Assembly (NCBI RefSeq): GCF_043641665.1 | Contig: NC_092188.1 | Coordinates: forward strand, 13,785,704-13,849,703 | Length of the DNA stretch: 64,000 bases | Origin: Enoplosus armatus | Taxonomy: Eukaryota; Chordata; Actinopteri; Centrarchiformes; Enoplosidae | Reading direction: 5' to 3' | Shown here: piece after piece, positions 30,660 through 41,932 of the stretch | Numbering within the stretch: position 1 is the first letter of the stretch | How the letters are laid out: each line of letters begins with the position of its first letter | Position numbers and translations under genes: made by a program | Notes under the pieces: generated by a model | The model's database searches: none | What the model was told of the DNA's origin: nothing | What the model saw: the letters and a program-made list of their open reading frames with translations, nothing else

Positions 30660-33600
30660 AACAGACTCTCAAACAAATCTGTTTCATTGAACTTTAATTT
30701 TCAGTAGAGAATAACTAATTTACAGTAGTTTCCCATGAGATGCAGCATGGGTCATATGAACTCTTTTTTTTTAATGTTTATAATCATGTAAGCATAGTAT
30801 AAGAACATCCACACATAGGCATTATTTCTTGTCAGACAGTAGGTGGATGACTGGTTCAGCTTTGAAATTGTACATACAATGTAACCATTAATCATTTCTC
30901 TATGTCCAATACATCTACCAGTGTTTAAATAAAGGATCACATCTTAATGTTGTCAAGCAAATACCTTTGTATGTGTATAATTGGTTGGAGCATTGACTAG
31001 ACGTTTACATGCTGAGATAATTATTTGAAATGGAAACAAACATTTGCTCTTTCGTGTCTTTCCAAATAGTGTGATTCAGTTTGGTGTACTGGTTTGATTA
31101 AGCTTTCCTGCTGAATATATATTTTTTATGTTTTTTTTTTCTTTTACTGGCAGAAAAGGATCTGAGAGGAGTCTCTGTACTCAACGCAACCCCCCTCAAA
31201 GTTACCCCCCCTCCTTCCTTAACATCTGCAAGGCGAGGAGGAGGGGAGAGAGGGGGAGTGATTTCAGGTTTATGTGCATACACATGAAGTGGCATGACAG
31301 TCTGCATGTAAGACTGGCTCATTGCCCCCGGTGGAGCTACACAGTGACAAGATTCAATCAATCAATCATCACCTCATGAGGATAATAGCTCTTTATTAGC
31401 TTTAGAGAGCTAACAGCCCTCTTATCAAATGCTCTCCACTTAGTAATGTGCAGCAGAAGATACAACATGTTGAGCTATAAGTGATGCAGAGAGAGGTAAT
31501 GGGAGAAAACGAGGGGTAAGTGGGAGGGAGCAGTGCAGAAGGAGTAGGAGGGGCGGCACGGGTGGAGAGGTGAGGAACAAGCAAGGGCTTATGTGCTTAT
31601 ATTATTCTAATCTCTGAGGCCAGGTCCAATGTAAACGACATGGGAGTACTGACCATCACTTCAATCACAGCCAGATCAATGCTTGCACTGTTCCAGCCTT
31701 TGCCATTAGACATTTCATTAAATCTGAATCAATAAAGGGTAAATAAATACGCAGACTTCAGCATCACACATTTTCATCTTGAGATCACTTTAGTGGACTG
31801 CCAGTGGCCAACAGCAACAGCAACATTTTGAAAAAGTGGTCTTCTTTTTGCTGTAGCCTTCTCAAGGTAATTAATGGCTTGTCATGACTGAGCAGTGTGG
31901 ACTTCTGCTCATGATTAGAGTCACAATCAATCAAGAGTAGTCACAGTAGTAGAACACAGTAGAAATATTCTGTCATCAAAGACAGATTGACGTTGGTGAG
32001 TGAATGATAGATTTATACTTTCATAGATGTGTGGATTGCCACAAGAGATCGTGAATACACATATTCTATGAGTACATGCTCACCTTCTCTGACACACCAA
32101 ATATGCTTGATCATCAACTATGAAATTGGCTGGGGAACTGCGAAATGTGCTCGTACGACCAGGTGTATTTTGTTAGGTGTGCAGAAACCTTGTTGAAGGT
32201 GTGTCTCCAGCCATTTTTCCAAAGGCCAACACAGGGTCAGTGGTTTGAGGGTGGTCTATGGTGCAGAAAGGAGTAGGGTGAGGGCGGAGCTGTTCCTGGA
32301 GGCTGCCAGCAGATGGAGGCACTGATGGACTGGGACCACCCACTCAGGAGTCCACACTACACTGACAATTAGTCTTTGTTTTTCATCTCAATGTCAATGT
32401 GACTTGAAAGGATAGTCATTAGCAAAACTTGCTTTTCCTACTATGAAAAGTCAAAATGTGGTGGTGTTAATGAAGCGTCATTTCAGCATAAGATGTGGCA
32501 CGTTTTTCTCCTTAATTACAGATTTATTTCATTCATTTGGTCTCAAATTCAAAGTTATAAACATGTCATCTTGCATGTACTATGTGTTTGCATGCAAACC
32601 AGTTAGGGGTACATATTTGTATATGTGGTTTAGCTTGTAAAAAGATTTTTATGCATGTGTGTGCCTCTACTGTATATCAAGGTGTGATAGTTGATTTTTA
32701 TTTGTTTTGAATGGGATCATTTAGTTTTTAATTGTGCTGAATTATTGGCTGCTCTTTATCTTCAGCAGTTTACTTGGTATGGCATAATTTTATGTTTCCA
32801 GTATGTCTCTCTTTGTCACCCCTCTCCTCTAGTTACATGCACAAACTGATTAATCCCCCACTGGCCCAGCTTCGACAACAATCCTGGTGTAAATCAGACA
32901 TTATGTGAGAGAGAATGTTACATACGTAACCCCCCCCTCGAGCACAGCTTTTGCCTTTCAGTCTCAAAGTGCTGACTGGCTCAGTGTGCAGCATCAGCTG
33001 TTCATCTGACATGTGCACAGACCTGGAATAACCATAATAACCACAATATTCACCAATTGATTGTCTACTACACTGTGAAGCTGCATTAAAGTACAGTAGG
33101 GTAGTTGTCTTTCAGTATCTAAACATGGTGTACCTGCCCTTGAAAAACTTGTTAGCTCAACGCATTTGCTAACTAAAATATCTAATGGTAAATATATGTT
33201 TTACTGTGTGGGTTCTTACATACCCACAATGTAACATATATAGAGTGAGTATACGATAAGTAACAGTAATAGAATATGAGAGAGCTGTTTCATCAGAGAA
33301 TCACTGTCTTGGTAAGTAAATCATTTGATGGCAAGAAATATATTTTATCATGTTATTACACAGTGCAGTTAAAAAAAAAAATAGAACTGCACATTAGACT
33401 CATGCAGGGTGAGTGACCATCACACGCCATGTAGCATCTACAATTCATCTACCTCAGGGAGTGCTTTGTATTCTTAAAGGCATGCTCATGACACATGAGT
33501 GATATTACAATTTGCCGTTTTTGTCAGTTACCAGAAAAGCTTGTTATTGGACATTACATTTACTAACATAAATAAAGATGAACTATGGCTTGTATTGACT

Positions 33601-34560
33601 ATGGCACTGAAATCAAAATAGTTTTTCATAGAATAGAATAACTGAATCTTAATCAATCTCATCTTAATCAATCATGTCAATGCGACTTACATTATCTTTG
33701 GACATATTAAGAGTCCCAATGATATGAACATTTGTTTTTGCACTCCTGTAAAATTAGGAAAATGTCACTTATGCCCTGTTTGCTCTAGACCCTTGATATA
33801 CTTGTCTTCATGTGGTTTACAAAAGGTGGGATGGTGGGTGGCCATTCGGTCAGAGATTCAGAGCCTTCATAGAGCATTCCTTAAATCTGGTGGATATTTG
33901 GTCACTTACATAACTCCCACGTAGTTACATCTCATTACCTCCAACAAACAGCCAATTCATATGGCGAGAGGTTCTTGTCCCCCAGAGTCAGCACTGAATA
34001 CCTGCAGTGTTATGCTATGTATTCCAGCTGAATCATGATTCTCACACCGGGGCTTTATTCAATCAAAGCTGTGTCTAGGTGTTAGCAATGTCTGGTATAA
34101 GTCAACTTACATACGGCAGACACTGAAATAACTGTCATCAGCCGTGCAAAGCGGAAACATGCAGCCTATTTTTGTGTTGCATTACATGAAAGAACACCAA
34201 AAATGTCCTAGCATGTACTATATATATTCAGAGCAAAAACTGCATGTTTACTAAAAGTCTGATCACATTAGATGTCAGATTACACACCAAAAGTTGAAGT
34301 CAAAGCGAATTATTATTCATTACAAAAAAGATAAGGAAAAAAACAGAACACAAGAGAGTAGTTGATCATATTTGATACACAAATCTGTATAAAATGCCAC
34401 TCTTCTTGTAAGTCCAATACAAATATTTTCCATGGTGGTTGAGAGAGTGGGACCACAAGGCGTGGAGAAGTTGGGGGGGGGGTTCCTTAAGTAGGAGCAG
34501 ACTTTATCACTCTCCTCCTTCCTAGTGGTGGTCCTTTCTCTCACCTCTTTCCTCCCAGAT
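30660..34560. other. C4 3' UTR and intergenic DNA before tenascin
   Basis: The C4 3' UTR occupies about the first 300 bases. Beyond it I see no exon with family resemblance; purine-rich low-complexity patches occur near 31200-31260 and 31480-31560. Open frames at 31098-31361, 32443-32640 and 33724-33924 are unsupported. Confidence 0.5.
30928..30933 (+). terminator. c4: polyadenylation signal of C4
   Basis: AATAAA about 270 bases after the C4 stop codon, the first canonical hexamer downstream. Confidence 0.65.
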
Positions 34561-34646
34561 CATATCCAGCAAGTCTATGTGAGCTTTCCAGATGGAGGGA
34601 GCGACACAAAGACAGAGATAAAGCCAACAACTAAATCATTACTTTG
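34561..34646 (+). other. possible non-coding first exon of the tenascin gene
   Basis: A good donor (CTTTG|GTAAGTT) at 34646/34647 precedes a strong acceptor (polypyrimidine then TTTTAG) at 35969. The coding exon starting at 35970 carries about 130 bases of 5' UTR before the ATG at 36100, so at least one upstream non-coding exon is expected. The choice of this one is a guess. Confidence 0.3.
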
Positions 34647-36099
34647 GTAAGTTAATTGTTTCCCTACATAACGATGATATCAGAGTGGTAACTGTAGTCA
34701 TTTGAATGAATGTACTCCATTTTGGTGTTTGCTGATATTCCTTCACATAATAAAGCCTTTATAGTATATAGCTGAATATATTCTCTCAGTACATTTGTGG
34801 GAAAATTTTGTATGTCGTATAATTCTTTGTTTTAGTTGCCAAAAAAGACTTTAAACAGCTACACTGCACTTGTTGCAGTGAGTGGTGATATGTAATTTTT
34901 TGTGTGCACACATAATGTAGCACGGTTATACTTACTATAATTTACCTTAATTTGTCTGAGCTTTAATCATTTTTCATTCTATCAAAATTACTGTGGTAGT
35001 ATCAGAATTCATATTTTAGAAGTAAAGAGTGGGGGTTAATACTGCAGCCAATGCAACATCTAAAAATTGGCTTGCTGTGAAGGAAAGCATCCTAATGTGT
35101 TTACATGCTGCACGGTTTATTTGACTTTCTACAGATTTAAAGCCAAGGCTGGACATATTTCGTCTAGTGGTTTTATGAGTTGTGGGTGCAGCGGATTATG
35201 TAACCTTCTGTATAGTGAAAGACGTACAGTGTCCCACAGTCCTATACAGTGACGCTCTGTTACCTCTCTGTGTAGTCTCTCCAGTAGACTCTCTAGACTT
35301 CCCGCTCAAGTCACCTTCCTTCCTGTTCAAAATCAGCTAATTTAGATTTGACTTGGTTTGGCAGGCCATTGAATTGACTATTATGGCTGATTGGAACACT
35401 GCTGCAATTCTTCAACTTATATTCAGTTTTTATTCACTTTGATGTGTATATACACCGATGTATCAGTATGCGCAGTTTAAAAAAAAGTTTATATATATAA
35501 TATAATTCTTCTTTAACATTTTGTTCAATTTGTGAAATTTAAGGATATTTTTGTTATGACGCTTACTCTGTTTGTGTCCAATGTCTTGCACTGGTGCTCT
35601 GAGAAAATTGAATTAAGAGAGTTCAATAAACAGTGTCACCTAAAAGAAACAGGCAGGACACAGGAAGATGCAAAACCTAAAGAGTACCATAGAATTTTTT
35701 TGATATGCTCTTATGCTTCTGTCCACTGTGAATGATTTTTCTCAATGAACCTTCTTAAATGTCAGATCACAGCAGCGTATAACTTTTAGAGAACCTCCAG
35801 ATGCAAGGGAGCATAAAAGTCCGAACGGGAACTCTGAATATGAAGCTGGCTGAAAAAGAGCATATATGCTCAGCAAAGCCCTTCATGGGGTAAAAAAAGT
35901 GATTTGGCATAAAGTTTCTTGCATTAAACTCAGCCATAACTCACCTCTTTCATTCTTTTCTTTTTTTAGGAGAGACCTGACGTGTTCCCCTTTACAAGTG
36001 GTTACAGAAATATAGAGGAAGGAGTTCGTAATTTTACAGTAACATACATACAGATCCACCAAAGGCAATACCATCTCTGGCTACTGCTGCTGGCTCAAA

Positions 36100-39000
36100 A
36101 TGCTGTTTACTCTAGGACTTCTCCTCCTTCTCACCCCATTTCCCTCCTTTCAATCCACGACCAATGAGAGGAGAAACTCGACAGGAAGCGACGGGACCAA
36201 ACCCAATGCTGTTTTCACCTTGTCAAAACCAAAAACCACTGCTTCTCTTGCCAAACAGACCGTTCGCCTAACCCTTAAGCCAAACACAGTCAATCAGACG
36301 GTTTTACCCACTCCAGCAACCACGAAAAGTAAGCCCAGCCCAGCAGTGATTCAAACCACTCCGTCAGCAGCAGTAAAAGCTACACCAGTCAGTGGCACCA
36401 TCACCAACAAAGACAAGCACACAGTCTCAGTCAATCAGACTGTTTTAGCTAAATCTCCCTCAGCCAGCGAAGTGAAGGCTACCAAAGACAAGCAAGCACC
36501 CACTTCAACCAGCGGTGCTAAAACCACCAAAGACAAACTTCAACCTTCGGTTAATCAGACTGTGTCAATGAAATCTCCTTCAACCAGTGATGGGAAGACT
36601 GCCAAAGACAAGCCTGCCCCCACTGTAGTTCAAAATGTTCAGTCAACATCCTCAAAGTCTGCTCCTGCCAGTGGCACTAAAACCACCAAAAACAAGCCCG
36701 CAGCCTCCATCAATCAGACTGTTGTAGCTAAATCTCCCTCCACGGGTGATGTTAAGAACTCCAAAGAAAAGCCTGCCCCTGCACAACCAATCAAGGTGCT
36801 CATCAGTGATGGCTGTGACTCGAGCAACACCAAAGAGCAGGAGCTGAAGCTGAAGCCTGGCGCTCCTCTGGTGATGACGCATAAGATCAGCTTGTTGCCT
36901 GGCGGCTGCTCTGGGGGATGTGAAGCTGAGATGACTGGGCTGAAAGAACGTGTGGCCCGCCTGGAAAGAGAGATGTCCTCCCTGAAAGACAAATGTATGA
37001 TTCTGTCATATTCACCAGTTTATTATATTTGACACAAGTCATTAGGGATGTGGGTTTAATAATTTTGGTTATATTTTGTTGCTGCCCAGGTCCATGTTCT
37101 GCAAATTGTCTGAATGACTGCAGTGGCAACGGGGAATGTCAGAAGGGGAAATGTATCTGCCAACAGGGATTCATGGGTCCAGACTGCAGCAAGTGTGCAC
37201 AAGGAGCTGAGTGTAATAAAAGTAAGTGAGAGTCTGTTCTGTTATTTGGATGTGGTAGCATTTGAGATATTTTAAAGTCAGAGAAGGTTCTTTTTTACTT
37301 GGACTTTGACTAATATCTCATTCTCACTTTGCTCGTAACCTCGTCTCTGCAATTTCAGAAGCTGCCAAAGGAAAGGTCAAGGTAACAGTAGAAACAGTGA
37401 CCCTGCAGGTGAACAAAGACAAGGACAACAAGCTGGAGAAAACCACCAAAGTAGAGCACACCCTCTTCCAGAAGAGGGAGCAGAAGAAGGTGCCTGAAGC
37501 CAAAGAGACTGACACTAAACCCAAAGTGGCAACAAATACTAAAGCAGGTCTTATTAAAACACAATCAAAACAAGAAGCTTCTGTTAAGAAAATAACTATT
37601 AAAGACTCTTCAAGTGCCACAAAGACCAGTCGCCCAACTGTTGGTCAAGTTCTGTTGAAACATGAGGGAAGAAAGCAAGAAGAGGCCCGCAAAGGCAAAA
37701 CAACAGTCCTGACCTCTAAAAAGGTCCTCCATAAAACTGACCTCAAGCTTGTTAAGGAAGGAACTGCTGGTAAAACATATCCTAAATCTGACCAACTAAA
37801 AGACGATCCTCAAACCAATGTAACGCAGAGTAACATGAAGAAATCTAATGGCACGGCTAAAATTGTGAGCATTTTGTCAAAGGTGGCAGGAACAAACAAA
37901 ACCAGAGCAGGGAAGGAGACCTCGGAGCAGTCCACACTGGCTGAGAAGAATGTTACTCAATCATCTGGACATAAACACATGAAGAAGGTAAAAGTAGACA
38001 CTACAATTGTGCAATCTGTTGACAACAGAAACAATGAAGCTGGCAAGATTGGAAAAGAGAAAGCTACACAGAGGAGTCAGTATCTAGTGAATGCAACCAT
38101 TGCAACATCATCAGGCGAGGCACGAGTTCTGCAGAACAAAACAACTATCCATGGCTCAAAGAGGATGGGAGGATCTGGATTAGGTTCTGTAAAGGTTGTA
38201 AACATCTCTTCCTACAGCTTCACTGTCACGTGGTCAGCACCACAAGGGATGTTCAAGAACTTCACCGTGATCCGAAGAGAGCCACGTGCAGAGGATGACG
38301 AAGACAACCATGAGGAGTTTGAAGAGGAAACTCTGGAAGGAGACAAGGCCTCCACAACTAAGAACACGACTGAAGTCCAGGTACAGAGTGAGAGCACCAA
38401 CATGACTGCAGCCTCTGGTAAAGCTGTTGGATCTCGAGGCAAGGCTGAAACCAAGAGGATCTCTATGGTGGTCCCTGGCAACGTACGCTCTGTGGAGTTC
38501 AGTAACCTTCGGGCAAACACAGGTTATGTCCTGCATGTATATGGTGCTGCTGCTGAGAGAAGATCAAAGATTCACAGAGTAACTGCAATGACAGGTAATT
38601 AAAGTAGTTCTACATTTATGCATAATTCGTCCACTACTACCAGGGACATGGTCAGTACTGGGAGCAATGAATGCAGTATGTATTTGTGGATATGTGAATG
38701 AAAATCTCCTTGTATTCTCTCACCAGGTCCTGAGCCAGCCACAGAGATGGCTTTCAGCAATGTAACAGAGTCCTCTCTCACTGTTTCCTGGTCCAAACCA
38801 AAGACCACATTTTCAGGCTGCAGGGTCACATACACCAATATTGTCACAGGTCTGTCAAAGGCTGCCTGTATACTGCGTCTCAGGTCAGTGTGGATCTTTT
38901 ATTGGGAAGTGTGTTTCAGTGTGATATTTGTGATGTGTCATCCTGCTAGGGGAGAGCCGCTTTGTGACCGTGGACTCTCAGCAGTCTTATGTGGTTCTGT

Positions 39001-41167
39001 CCAAGTTGTCTACTGGATCCTCCTACATTATCACTGTAACTACTACTCAAGGCAGAGCCCACAGTGACGCCCTCACATCCATTATCACCACAGGTACACA
39101 GTTAGATAAGCCTACTCTTATGTACAGCTACAGTTTTTTTGTCTTAGTATGTGAAAACAGCAATAAACCCACTATGGATTGTCTCTTGACTGCAGTGCCC
39201 GCTCCTCCGACACACCTGCAAGTGGTCAATGTGACAGACACCAGAGCTGTGCTGCAATGGACACCCAGTCTGGGGAAAGTAGACCGCTTCATCATCAGCT
39301 ACGAGTCCTCCAAGAGTGAGTGAGGCAACATTACCCTAATGACTAATGACAAAGTGCTAATGGCTAAGCTAAGTATTACTAATTCTCGTTCTTGCCACAG
39401 CTCCTAATGTGACAGTGACAGTGATGCTGTCTGGAAACTCAGTGGAGCACCAGCTGAGAGGGCTGCAAAGGGGCACCCTGTACACAGTCAAAGTCCTGAG
39501 CCAGAAGGACAGTCTCCAGAGTATGGCCATCTCAACTACATTTACTACTGCTAACGGTGAGTAGAGAGGGCAATAAATACAGGGAGATGGGGCTTGTTTA
39601 TTTGCTTGAGTCTACAAAGTCTGTGTGTGAGGTGTGTGGACTAAATACTGGTGCATTTTTGCGTCCCTCAGTGGTTAAAGCCAGTGAGGTGGCTGCTCGC
39701 TCGGCAGTGATAGCTTGGAGAACTTCCACTGTTGTTTATCACAGCTACAGACTCATCTACCAGGTGGCCGGAGAGGAGACGAAGGTGAATAATATTCCCT
39801 CATCATTGGCACATTCAGCCAGACAGAATTGCCTAAGAGATTAACCTTTTCTGTATTTACATTAGGAGGTGATCCTGGACCCATCTGTGACAGAGTATAA
39901 GCTGACAGGACTTTTGTCAATGTCACGCTATATAGTTCTGGTACAAGGCGAGAGAGATGGACACTACACATCTATTGTCACCACAGAATTCATCACAGGT
40001 ATTTTATGTAATGCAGTCCCTGCTAGTTTATAGGCTAGGTTTATAGGTTATTGCCCCTATCAATACTTTATTATAACTAAGTTACTCTTTTTGCTTTCAT
40101 CCCTCAGGCAAACTGCGTTTCCCTTTCCCTACTGAGTGCTCTCAGGAGCTGCTGAACGGAGCTCTGCAGTCAGGAGAGGTGGATATCTACCCACAAGGAA
40201 AGGATGGACGAGCGGTCAGAGTCTACTGTGACATGGAGACTGATGGAGGCGGCTGGACGGTGAGACAAACTGCTGTTATCTAAATGAACCATTACACTGA
40301 TGAAGTGGCAGAATGGCTTTACACAACAATCTGATGTGCGTTTTTAGGTGTTCCAGAGGAGGATGAATGGAAAGACAGACTTCTACAGAACCTGGAGTGA
40401 ATACAGCACTGGCTTTGGAAACCTCAGCGAGGAGTTCTGGCTCGGTACAGCTGAAGTTCTTATTATCATGACATCTGCATCAGAATATTTTTTTAAATAA
40501 ATCAGTCTAAACTCTTAATTTCTGCCACTGTTAGGAAATGAGCTCCTTCACAACCTGACCAGTGTTGGCCCTGTGAGCCTGAGAGTGGATATGCGCTCTG
40601 GAAATGACACCGCTTACGCTCACTACGTCAACTTCTCCATTGATTCAGTGGAGAGGCACTATACTCTCACAGTGTCTGGCTTCACTGGAACTACAGGTAA
40701 AAACTGTATAAAAGTTGAATTTCCCAGCACATGTGCAGTATATACCGTATTATACTGTGAATGTCTGACAATTCATACCTCAATGTCACTGTATTTCACT
40801 GTATGTCAGGTGACTCTATGAGGTACCATAATGGACGTCCATTCTCAACCCGGGACAAGGACCCTGACCCTCTGGGTATCCACTGTGCCAGGGCCTACAT
40901 GGGAGGCTGGTGGTACAAGAACTGCTACAAGACCAACCTCAATGGTCTTTATGGCATCAGCAGTAATAATCAGGTACAATCACCTCTCTACGTGGACATG
41001 AACTTTAAACACTTCAATATCTTTTATGACACTAACCAAATATCATCACTTTTCCGTTTCTGATACAGGGAATAGTCTGGATAGACTGGAAAGGAAAAGA
41101 CTCCTCCATTCCCTTCACTGAGATGAAGTTCAGACCGTCCAGGTTCTCTCCTGCAACTCATGGCTAA
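36100..41167 (+). CDS. tnxb: tenascin, X-like (extracellular matrix glycoprotein)
   Basis: Coding exons: 36100-36994, 37090-37221, 37359-38594, 38727-38849, 38950-39093, 39196-39315, 39401-39556, 39672-39784, 39866-39998, 40108-40259, 40348-40444, 40535-40696, 40810-40973 and 41069-41167; phases agree, 1241 residues. Order: signal peptide; Ser/Thr/Lys-rich repeats carrying VNQTV units; cysteines plus heptads ([18 protein letters not shown]), the tenascin oligomerisation region; one EGF repeat (about 299-342); a Lys/Thr-rich linker (about 343-612); four fibronectin type III domains (about 613-1017); and a fibrinogen-like domain (1018-1241) with the motif [11 protein letters not shown]. The family fold is certain. 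The X-type assignment rests on its position between C4 and cyp21. It is far smaller than mammalian TNXB, which has many EGF and FN3 repeats. Confidence 0.88.
36280..36790 (+). repeat. tnxb: coding tandem repeats in tenascin N-terminus
   Basis: Imperfect units of roughly 40-53 residues built on 'TKDKxxPSVNQTVxxKSPS'. VNQTV-type cores (each an N-glycosylation sequon) start near 36289, 36427, 36547 and 36707; a decayed core lies near 36628. Confidence 0.7.
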
Positions 41168-41552
41168 GGATACATCAGTCTTCACAGGTTCTCCAATCTG
41201 AATACCTGGCGTCTGACAGAGAATTACAGCTCCAGAAACCCAGAAGACAGTGGATCTCACAGTTGCTGCACGTCACTCTCCTGAAATTGCATGTACAGTG
41301 GTTTTGATAGCTATTATGAAAGCTATCAGTACATTTCATTCAATGTGCAAGATTTGTTTCTGACCTGTTTTCTTCTGGAAATATACCAAAAAGAGTGGAG
41401 AAATGTTTTATTGCAACCTTTTGTATACTGTTCTGCCTAACCCGTCCATTTCAACACAGTTTTGTTTTGACTCTAATACCTTCTTGTGCACCACCATGGT
41501 ATGCCACCCCACTACTACTGTAATTAAATATGCACTGTTCTCACTCCATTGG

Positions 41553-41558
41553 AATAAA
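41553..41558 (+). terminator. tnxb: polyadenylation signal of tenascin gene
   Basis: AATAAA about 385 bases after the stop codon. Confidence 0.6.
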
Positions 41559-41793
41559 TGTGGCTAACGTGGGTCTGAAGTGTCGTTTTTTTTTGTTTTG
41601 TAAAAGTAAATTAAAACACCCAAATCCTTTGACGGAAAGCAGTTTTTTCATTCCCTGCGCTACAAGATAAACAAATGCCAGTGTGACTGACTGCCATGTC
41701 AACTGTGATGTGTTATCATGCCCTTCAGCAAGTCCCTGCCATGTTTATCAGGCTGTCTCTTGTTACACAGTGTTGCATTCATCTCATTATCAG

Positions 41794-41873
41794 ATATGTT
41801 GACCTAAAAAAAATATTTAGACGTCCTTGATTTTAGTGAAAACACCAACATCATATCAAGAAAAGACTATAAA
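41794..41873 (+). promoter_or_regulatory. cyp21a2: cyp21 proximal promoter: TATA box and nuclear-receptor half-site
   Basis: TATAAA at 41868-41873 lies 60 bases before the ATG, which implies a 5' UTR of about 35 bases. About 70 bases further upstream, TTGACCTAAA (near 41799) is an inverted AGGTCA half-site that could bind NR5A1 (SF-1), the usual activator of steroidogenic genes. The TATA call is good; the NR5A1 call is inference. Confidence 0.5.
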
Positions 41874-41932
41874 TGCAGCAGGCAGTGTGCTGACCAGCTT
41901 TCTGAAGTGGGACACCAGCAAGAGGACACAAA

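Larger units (their letters stand above)
41168..41932. other. tenascin 3' UTR and cyp21 promoter interval
   Basis: Only 765 bases separate the tenascin stop from the cyp21 start codon. The interval holds the tenascin 3' UTR with its polyadenylation signal, then the proximal cyp21 promoter. Confidence 0.7.
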
